6,225 bases of DNA, from the NCBI GenBank assembly GCA_021106995.1, contig JAIOTG010000081.1, positions 1 to 6,225 of the forward strand. Direction: 5' to 3'. The notes below the pieces were generated by a model, which ran no database searches, had not been told where the DNA came from, and saw only the letters and a list, made by a program, of their open reading frames with translations. Both the position numbers and the translations under genes were made by a program. Of this stretch, positions 1 to 4,377 are shown piece after piece. The stretch is from a bacterium (GTDB lineage Bacteria > Patescibacteriota > Patescibacteriia > Patescibacteriales > JAGXOH01). Every line of letters starts with the position of its first letter. Within the stretch, counting starts at the first letter, position 1.

Positions 1-167
1 ATGGAGAGAACAAAATGTTAATTTTAAAAAAAGAAAAGCCAGATATTATTGCTCTAGGCTATGATCAAAGAGTAGATATAAAGGAATTAAATAAAGTTTT
101 TTGGGGAAAGATTGTTAGAATAAAATCATATAAACCTGAAATTTATAAATCATCAAAGATGGAATAA
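1..167 (+). CDS. C-terminal end of a nucleotidyltransferase, probable stand-alone FAD synthase (partial at 5' edge)
   Basis: The frame is open from the window edge and ends in TAA at 165-167, giving the last 54 residues of a protein. It carries KPDIIALGYDQ followed by an IVRI strand and a YKSS segment near the end. That layout is characteristic of the TagD/RibL-type cytidylyl/adenylyltransferase family, and the 'PDIIALGYDQ' form is typical of the archaeal-type FAD synthase (RibL), which transfers AMP from ATP to FMN. The catalytic HxGH motif would lie upstream and cannot be seen. The next gene, riboflavin synthase, starts one base after the stop, and a riboflavin kinase without an FAD synthase domain lies at 1225-1575. 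Both support FAD synthase over the alternatives, glycerol-3-phosphate cytidylyltransferase or an RfaE-like sugar nucleotidyltransferase. Family membership is fairly sure; the substrate is inferred from context. Confidence 0.75.
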   Translation, partial: GENKMLILKKEKPDIIALGYDQRVDIKELNKVFWGKIVRIKSYKPEIYKSSKME

Positions 168-168
168 C

Positions 169-759
169 ATGTTTAAAGGAATAGTAGAAACAACTGGAAA
201 ATTGAAAAAAATAGAAAAAGGGTCCAAGAAGACATTTTTTTATATTGAAGTTAATAATTTTTTAAGAGGTGTAAAAATAGGGGACAGTATTTCTTGTGAT
301 GGAGTTTGTTTAACAGTTATTAAAAAAGATAGGAATATTTTTACAGTAGAGTTAATGCCTGAGACTTTAAGATTAACTCGTTTCGGCGATGTTGGAGTAG
401 GAGACTTGATAAATTTGGAGAAAGCAATGAAACTAAATAGTCGAATTGACGGACATTTTGTTATGGGGCATGTGGATGCAGTCGGTAGGATTGATGATGT
501 AATTGAAGAAGGAAAATATACTGATTTGGTAATAAAGGTTCCAGTAAAATTAATAAAATATACGCCTTTTAAGGGAAGTATTGGTATTAATGGGGTTAGT
601 TTAACTATTGCCAAATCGGGTAAAGATTGGGTAAAAGTTTGCTTAATAACGCATACTTTGGAAATTACTAATTTTTCAAAATTAAAAAAGGGAGACTTGG
701 TTAATTTGGAAATTGATATGATTGCCAGATACTTGGAACAACTTATAAAGAAAAAATAA
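169..759 (+). CDS. ribE: Riboflavin synthase, alpha subunit type
   Basis: This 196-residue protein would dismutate two 6,7-dimethyl-8-ribityllumazine molecules into riboflavin plus the pyrimidinedione that lumazine synthase recycles. It has the family's two tandem lumazine-binding barrels: the first at about 1-88, starting with MFKGIVE (family MFTGI), the second from SRIDGHFVMGHVD (91-103) onward. Residues matching the E. coli active-site set are kept: Cys47 in DGVCLTV, His101 in GHVD, Ser144 and Thr146 in NGVSLTI, and Asp183 in EIDM. The barrel-end motifs MPETLRLT and THTLEITNF repeat as expected; ITHTLE replaces the common IPHTLE or IPETLE. Length is normal for a trimeric enzyme. The ATG at 169 follows the upstream stop by one base, so translation is probably coupled; the only upstream purine-rich stretch is a weak AAGATGG. 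ribH follows after four bases. Confidence 0.97.
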   Translation: MFKGIVETTGKLKKIEKGSKKTFFYIEVNNFLRGVKIGDSISCDGVCLTVIKKDRNIFTVELMPETLRLTRFGDVGVGDLINLEKAMKLNSRIDGHFVMGHVDAVGRIDDVIEEGKYTDLVIKVPVKLIKYTPFKGSIGINGVSLTIAKSGKDWVKVCLITHTLEITNFSKLKKGDLVNLEIDMIARYLEQLIKKK

Positions 760-763
760 TTTT

Positions 764-1222
764 ATGAAAACAAATAAATTTGTTACAATAAGGATAGAAA
801 AGAGAAATACAAAGATTGCCATAATTAGAGCAAGATTTAATAATGAAATAACTGGCTCTCTTTCCGACGGAGCGGTTAAAGCTTTGGAAAAATCAGGAAT
901 TATTAGAAAAAATATTGATATTTATAATGTTCCTGGATCGTTCGAGATACCTATAAAATGTTTACGTTTGGCAAAAAGTAAAAAATATGACGGGATTATA
1001 ACTCTTGGTTCTGTAATTAAAGGTGAGACACCTCACTTTGATTTTGTTGCCAAGGCAGTAACGGAAGGTGTTTTAAAAGTAATGATTGAAGAAAATATTG
1101 TTATAACTTTTGGAGTTATTACTACTAATAATTTAAAACAGGCTAAAGATAGGTCAGGTGATAATAAAAGAAACAAGGGATATGAAGCAGCCATGGCCAT
1201 GGTTGAAATGTTAAACGGATAA
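764..1222 (+). CDS. ribH: 6,7-dimethyl-8-ribityllumazine synthase
   Basis: This 152-residue lumazine synthase condenses 5-amino-6-ribitylamino-uracil with 3,4-dihydroxy-2-butanone 4-phosphate, making the substrate of the ribE product just upstream. Signature motifs appear in order: RFN (24-26), VPGSFEIP (56-63), GSVIKGETPHFDF (82-94) with the catalytic histidine at 91, FGVITTNNLKQAKDR (116-130) with the phosphate-binding arginine at 130, then NKGYEAAMAMVEM. All expected active-site elements are present. Length matches the family, which forms pentamers or 60-mer shells. About ten extra N-terminal residues precede the first beta strand (KIAIIRARFN), normal for icosahedral types but not proof of assembly state. 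The ATG sits four bases after the ribE stop with no clear Shine-Dalgarno site. The enzymes making its two substrates (RibA/RibB/RibD activities) are not in the window and may lie upstream. Confidence 0.97.
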   Translation: MKTNKFVTIRIEKRNTKIAIIRARFNNEITGSLSDGAVKALEKSGIIRKNIDIYNVPGSFEIPIKCLRLAKSKKYDGIITLGSVIKGETPHFDFVAKAVTEGVLKVMIEENIVITFGVITTNNLKQAKDRSGDNKRNKGYEAAMAMVEMLNG

Positions 1223-1224
1223 TT

Positions 1225-1575
1225 ATGAATAGCTTTGAAGCTGAGATAGCGGACGGAGAAGGAAGAGGTTTTAAACTGGGGTTTCCGACTATAAATCTTA
1301 ATTATTCGGGAGTAAAACTAGAATTTGGAGTTTATTTAGGAAAAGTTTTAATTAATAAGAAAGAATATCCATGCTTAATACATTTTGGTCCAAAAAAAAC
1401 ATTTTCAGATAAAGTTTCATTAGAAGTTTATATAGAAGAAAAAATAAGAAATTTTTATACAAAGAAGTTGAAGGTAATAGTAATAAAAAAAATTAGAAAT
1501 ATAGGAAAATTTTTAACTGAAGAAGATTTAAAAAAACAAATAAAAAAGGATAAAAAATTTTTAAAGAAAGAGTAA
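1225..1575 (+). CDS. Stand-alone riboflavin kinase (RibF C-terminal flavokinase domain only)
   Basis: The 116-residue product corresponds to the flavokinase domain that forms the C-terminal half of bifunctional RibF, and would phosphorylate riboflavin to FMN with ATP. Visible motifs are GEGRGFKLGFPTINL (11-25), which holds the PTxN Mg-ATP-binding motif as PTIN (21-24, usually PTAN), then GVYLG (35-39), HFGPKKTF (53-60), the SLEVYI strand with the expected catalytic glutamate at 67, and a terminal helix FLTEEDLKKQIKKD. There is no N-terminal nucleotidyltransferase domain, and the start only two bases after the ribH stop leaves no room for one, so this is a true single-domain gene. It is shorter than most kinase domains, with a lysine-rich tail. 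The FAD synthase step is probably supplied by the gene ending at 167. It differs from the archaeal CTP-dependent RibK, a different fold. Function is well supported by motifs; activity is inferred. Confidence 0.9.
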   Translation: MNSFEAEIADGEGRGFKLGFPTINLNYSGVKLEFGVYLGKVLINKKEYPCLIHFGPKKTFSDKVSLEVYIEEKIRNFYTKKLKVIVIKKIRNIGKFLTEEDLKKQIKKDKKFLKKE

Positions 1576-1586
1576 TTATAAAAACC

Positions 1587-3254
1587 ATGCTTAGTTATTT
1601 AGAAAAATTTGAGAACCTACCTATTGATTTGAGGAAAAAAGTTTCAAATAAAGAAATCATCGACAAGATATCTCAATTAGAAAACAAATATGGGCTAGAC
1701 CTAGTTCCTTTGATTATAAAAATAATTATTAAAGAAGTGCCCTGGAACAGTTTGGTTTATTATTTAATGGAGGATTTTTTTGTTAATATTGGAGTGGCTG
1801 AAGCCTTAAAGAAGGATTTGGCTGATCAAGTTTTTTACAATATAGCTGATTATTTAGGCATAGAGACAGTTGAAAAGGAAATTGAAAATAAAAAAGAGGC
1901 AGAAGTTTTTTTACCAAAAATTAATAAAGAAAAAAGACTACCTGCTTATAATCATAAAAATGACGAATTAAATTTAGTTAAGATTGAAAAAAAAGAAGAC
2001 CTCTCAAGCGTTTTTTCTAATGAAGAGCAGAAAGAAATTAAAGAGATAGCCTCCTCAATGGATCGAGAGAGTGGGGGTGGTAAAAATGAACGTAACGAAG
2101 AATTTAATCAAATACTAGAAAAAATAATCAAAGAGAGTGAATTGAATTTTAGCAGTCAGGCTTCTGAGGATAGGTTCAGAAAGATACTATTAACTTATTT
2201 GAAAGGCATAAGAAATAAAGCTAAAACAAAATATGCTCTTAGTAAAGATTTTGATAAGGGCGGTCTTGGTTTAGGTGAAAAAGTAGTTGACAATACTGTT
2301 TTATTATCTGATAAATACCATGAGTTAAAAAATAAGGAAAAAGAAAACAAAGAATTATTTGATAAGCCTAGAATGGGGAAGGAAGATAAAACAGGGCAAA
2401 ATAAAAAAGATAGTATTTTTGATTTTGATGAAGAGGTTAATTTAGGTGGACCTGACCTACCTTCTAAAAATTATTACGATAAACCAGATAAATCAAAGAA
2501 GGTGGCAGAGAAAAAGAAAAGCTTAAATTTAAAGGATTTGCCAAATAGGGATATTGATTACGATTTGTCGTCTTTAAAAAAATCTTTTAATAATTTAATG
2601 AAGAACAAAAAAAAGATAGAAGAAAGGGAGGATGATCATGATTTAGAAGAGGTTTTGAAAACAAGGATGGAGGATAATAAAGAAAAAAAAGATGGAGATG
2701 GTATTCAGAAAGTATTAAAAAAAGAAAATGAAAAAGTTCTTGAAAAAAAAGAGAATAAGGATGATAAATCAATAAAAGGATTAAAGCAAAAGGAAAAAGA
2801 AGGTATTATTAAAAATTTTTCTCAAGAAGATGACGATATTGTAAAGCAAGACAAGAAAATAAAAAGAGGAGAAGATAGTATTTTTGGATTTAAGAAAAAG
2901 ATAAACGATATTAAAAAACCTCCAAAACTTCTCAATCCTATTAGCGAGCTTAAATATATGGATCTCTTTACTTTTAGGAGGCTGGGCGATAATCCAAGGA
3001 ATAGAATTGAAAAAATAAAAGAAAAAATAAGCAATTTGGAAAAAAAGTTTTTTTATCGAAAAGTTCAAGGTGTTCAGGCTTGGAGACAGAGTCCGGTAAA
3101 TAGAATTTACCTAAACATGGGAAATGAAAGTATAGTTTACAGTAAATCTATAGATGATATAATAAAGAAAAGAGAAAAAGAAAAAAATGATTATCTGGAA
3201 AAAGATGAATTTGAAAGCATTATGGATTTAAATAATGATTTAAAATATTATTAA
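1587..3254 (+). CDS. Uncharacterised 555-residue protein with charged linker, linked to type IV secretion genes
   Basis: I cannot assign a named family. The protein is soluble in character: no signal peptide or membrane segment is visible. Three ordered parts are separated by low-complexity sequence. Residues 1-95 form a helical domain (LEKFENLP, KYGLDLVPL, then hydrophobic helices to DYLGIE). Residues about 170-245 form a second helical part, with ASEDRFRKILLTYLKGIRN and a glycine-rich GGLGLGEKVV. Residues about 448-555 form a C-terminal domain with NPISELKYMDLFTFRRLGD, then AWRQSPVNRIYLNMG and EFESIMDLNNDL. Residues 246-447 are mostly Lys, Glu and Asp, probably disordered or coiled coil. 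Order-like blocks at both ends suggest conserved function; from memory, similar N- and C-terminal blocks occur in Patescibacteria hypothetical proteins, but this is unverified. It lies 11 bases after the riboflavin kinase and 13 before the PrgI-like gene, so an adaptor or cytoplasmic role in the translocation machinery is possible. Confidence 0.85.
   Translation: MLSYLEKFENLPIDLRKKVSNKEIIDKISQLENKYGLDLVPLIIKIIIKEVPWNSLVYYLMEDFFVNIGVAEALKKDLADQVFYNIADYLGIETVEKEIENKKEAEVFLPKINKEKRLPAYNHKNDELNLVKIEKKEDLSSVFSNEEQKEIKEIASSMDRESGGGKNERNEEFNQILEKIIKESELNFSSQASEDRFRKILLTYLKGIRNKAKTKYALSKDFDKGGLGLGEKVVDNTVLLSDKYHELKNKEKENKELFDKPRMGKEDKTGQNKKDSIFDFDEEVNLGGPDLPSKNYYDKPDKSKKVAEKKKSLNLKDLPNRDIDYDLSSLKKSFNNLMKNKKKIEEREDDHDLEEVLKTRMEDNKEKKDGDGIQKVLKKENEKVLEKKENKDDKSIKGLKQKEKEGIIKNFSQEDDDIVKQDKKIKRGEDSIFGFKKKINDIKKPPKLLNPISELKYMDLFTFRRLGDNPRNRIEKIKEKISNLEKKFFYRKVQGVQAWRQSPVNRIYLNMGNESIVYSKSIDDIIKKREKEKNDYLEKDEFESIMDLNNDLKYY
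2400..2890 (+). other. Purine-rich low-complexity stretch encoding a Lys/Glu/Asp linker
   Basis: Within the 555-residue gene the + strand is dominated by A and G with many short A runs, most strongly at about 2600-2800. It encodes the charged linker between the folded parts of the protein. The strand asymmetry follows from AAA, GAA, GAT and AAT codons, so coding explains it; shadow frames on the other strand here are not genes. Near its two ends lies an identical 15-base direct repeat (2407-2421 and 2872-2886) that encodes the repeated DSIF motif. Confidence 0.7.
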
Positions 3255-3269
3255 TTTTAATTAATTTAT
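3238..3269 (+). other. A/T-only tract spanning the stop of the 555-residue gene and the start of the PrgI-like gene
   Basis: Thirty-two consecutive bases are A or T only, covering the end of the upstream reading frame, the 13-base spacer and the first two bases of the next ATG. No Shine-Dalgarno motif is present before the ATG at 3268. The tract would keep the start site unstructured in mRNA. A TTGAAA at 3211-3216 followed 17 bases later by AATGAT is at best a weak promoter-like pair; I do not call a promoter. Confidence 0.5.
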
Positions 3270-3702
3270 GGCTAGAACTTTTACAGTTCCCCAATTCATT
3301 GAGGTTGAATCAAAGGTAATCGGAGCGATTACGGCTAGACAGTTTATAATACTTTTGGCTGGGTGTATTTTCGTCGGCATACTTTACAAGATACTCAGGT
3401 TTTGGCCATTTGTTATCAGTGCTATATTTATTATGACTGTATGCGGGATATTTGCTTTTGCTAAAATTAATGGAAGAGCTTTCCATTATTTTGTCTTAAA
3501 TTTTATACAGACCAGCAAAAGGCCAAATTTAAGGATTTGGAATATTGATATTAAAAATGATTTTAAAGACCCCAATTTAGAGGATTTAGTAAAAGGTCAG
3601 AAAAAGGTAGAATTTGAAAAGGCAGTTTATTCTAGGTCTCGTTTGAGTGAATTAACTTTAATGGTGGATACCCAGGGAGTTTATAAAGGTGAAAAAAAAT
3701 AA
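3268..3702 (+). CDS. PrgI-like inner-membrane protein (VirB3-like role) of a type IV secretion/conjugation apparatus
   Basis: This 144-residue protein opens with FTVPQFIEVESKVIG and ITARQF, a layout typical of the PrgI family, small membrane proteins found beside VirB4 ATPases in Gram-positive conjugation systems and in Patescibacteria. Two adjacent hydrophobic segments at about 25-42 and 46-66 form a helical hairpin, joined by the short polar turn KILRF. The NGRAFHYFVLNF block after the second helix matches the family's usual NGRPxHxF pattern. A hydrophilic tail of about 60 residues follows and should be cytoplasmic. By analogy with VirB3 and TcpE it probably anchors or positions the VirB4 ATPase at the membrane. 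The TraC-like and VirB4-like genes follow directly, which supports this. The start has no Shine-Dalgarno site; the ATG at 3268 is chosen because the conserved N-terminal motif begins four residues later. Confidence 0.85.
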   Translation: MARTFTVPQFIEVESKVIGAITARQFIILLAGCIFVGILYKILRFWPFVISAIFIMTVCGIFAFAKINGRAFHYFVLNFIQTSKRPNLRIWNIDIKNDFKDPNLEDLVKGQKKVEFEKAVYSRSRLSELTLMVDTQGVYKGEKK

Positions 3703-3709
3703 AATTATG
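3685..3709 (+). promoter_or_regulatory. Start-site choice for the TraC-like gene: GTG 3689 or ATG 3707, with an A8 run between
   Basis: The reading frame can start at GTG 3689, overlapping the PrgI-like gene by 14 bases, or at ATG 3707, four bases after its TAA. I prefer ATG 3707 because most junctions in this window have the form TAA, a few A/T bases, then ATG. AAAGGTG (3685-3691) is a weak Shine-Dalgarno-like site but is 15 bases from the ATG, which is long. GGGAG (3675-3679) would suit the GTG with 9 bases spacing. The two options differ by six residues. Confidence 0.45.
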
Positions 3710-4375
3710 TCAAAAAAAAAGAAAATTAAAGTGGCTACTCAGGAATTTTTAGATATTGCTGAGATCAAGGAAAATATTATTGTCTTAAAAGATGGAACTA
3801 TTAGAGCTTTATTATTAATTTCAAGTATAAACTTTGCTTTAAAGAGTGAAGATGAGCAGAATGCAATAATATCTGCCTATGTTAGTTTTTTAAATAATAT
3901 TAGTTTTCCTGTCCAGATCGTAATTCAATCAAGGAAATTTAACATAGAAGGCTATCTCGCAGATTTAAAAGTAAAAGCGAGGGAGCAGATAAATGAACTT
4001 TTAAAAATACAGACAAATGAGTACATGAATTATGTACAAGAGCTTGTGTCAATGGGCAATATAATGAATAAGAGATTTTTTATTTCTATTCCTTATAATC
4101 CTCTAACTGATAAACATAAAAATTTCCTTCAATCATTAAGGGAGTCTTTTGTGCCCAGAGATTTAGTTAAGTTGAAACATAGAAAATTTCAAAGATATAA
4201 AAAAGAAATTGAGTTAAGAATTGATAGTGTTATGAGCGCGCTTGCTTCTATTGGGGTGAAGTCAGCCGTTATGGATACGCAAAGTATCATAGAATTATTT
4301 TATAATACTTATAATCCAAGCACATCACCCCAGGAGAAGATGACAGATATTAAAAACTTAAGAATAAAAGAGTAA
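3707..4375 (+). CDS. TraC/VirB4 N-terminal-domain-like protein without an ATPase domain
   Basis: The 222-residue product resembles the N-terminal domain of TraC/VirB4 proteins, the part that contacts the membrane complex. Visible family features are IIVLKDGTIRALLLISSINF (24-43), the FPVQIVIQSR strand (67-76), a helix rich in charged residues with QTNEYMNYVQELV (102-114), the RFFISIPYNP strand (123-132), and near the end SIGVKSAVMDT and ELFYNTYNP, typical of the boundary before the motor domain. No P-loop or Walker B motif is present, and it ends shortly after the YNP motif, so it is a stand-alone domain, not a truncated ATPase with missing sequence. The VirB4-like gene starts two bases after its stop. 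It is probably a structural partner of that ATPase and of the PrgI-like protein. An MSKKKKIK start suggests a cytoplasmic basic N terminus. Family placement is from motifs only. Confidence 0.8.
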   Translation: MSKKKKIKVATQEFLDIAEIKENIIVLKDGTIRALLLISSINFALKSEDEQNAIISAYVSFLNNISFPVQIVIQSRKFNIEGYLADLKVKAREQINELLKIQTNEYMNYVQELVSMGNIMNKRFFISIPYNPLTDKHKNFLQSLRESFVPRDLVKLKHRKFQRYKKEIELRIDSVMSALASIGVKSAVMDTQSIIELFYNTYNPSTSPQEKMTDIKNLRIKE

Positions 4376-4377
4376 TT

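Noticed and set aside
1..21. ATG at base 1 as a gene start
   Set aside because: That frame stops after six codons (TAA at 19-21); the real frame is the one ending at 167.
1..168. FMN riboswitch before the riboflavin genes
   Set aside because: The whole stretch is coding and no conserved FMN-aptamer segments are seen; any riboswitch would be upstream of the window.
240..614. Minus-strand open frame of 124 codons opposite ribE
   Set aside because: It lies wholly inside a well-supported gene and shows no recognisable motif; a shadow frame.
1191..1202. Perfect 12-base palindrome CCATGGCCATGG
   Set aside because: It falls in the ribH codons for the conserved Ala-Met-Ala-Met helix and is explained by coding.
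2626..2646. GGGAGG followed after six bases by ATG (2638), the best ribosome-site-like arrangement in the window
   Set aside because: The ATG reads only Met-Ile before TAG, and the site is inside the charged linker of the 555-residue gene; chance in purine-rich DNA.
2587..3068. Three minus-strand open frames opposite the 555-residue gene
   Set aside because: They are Phe/Leu/Ser-rich complements of Lys/Glu codons, with no motif or ribosome site.
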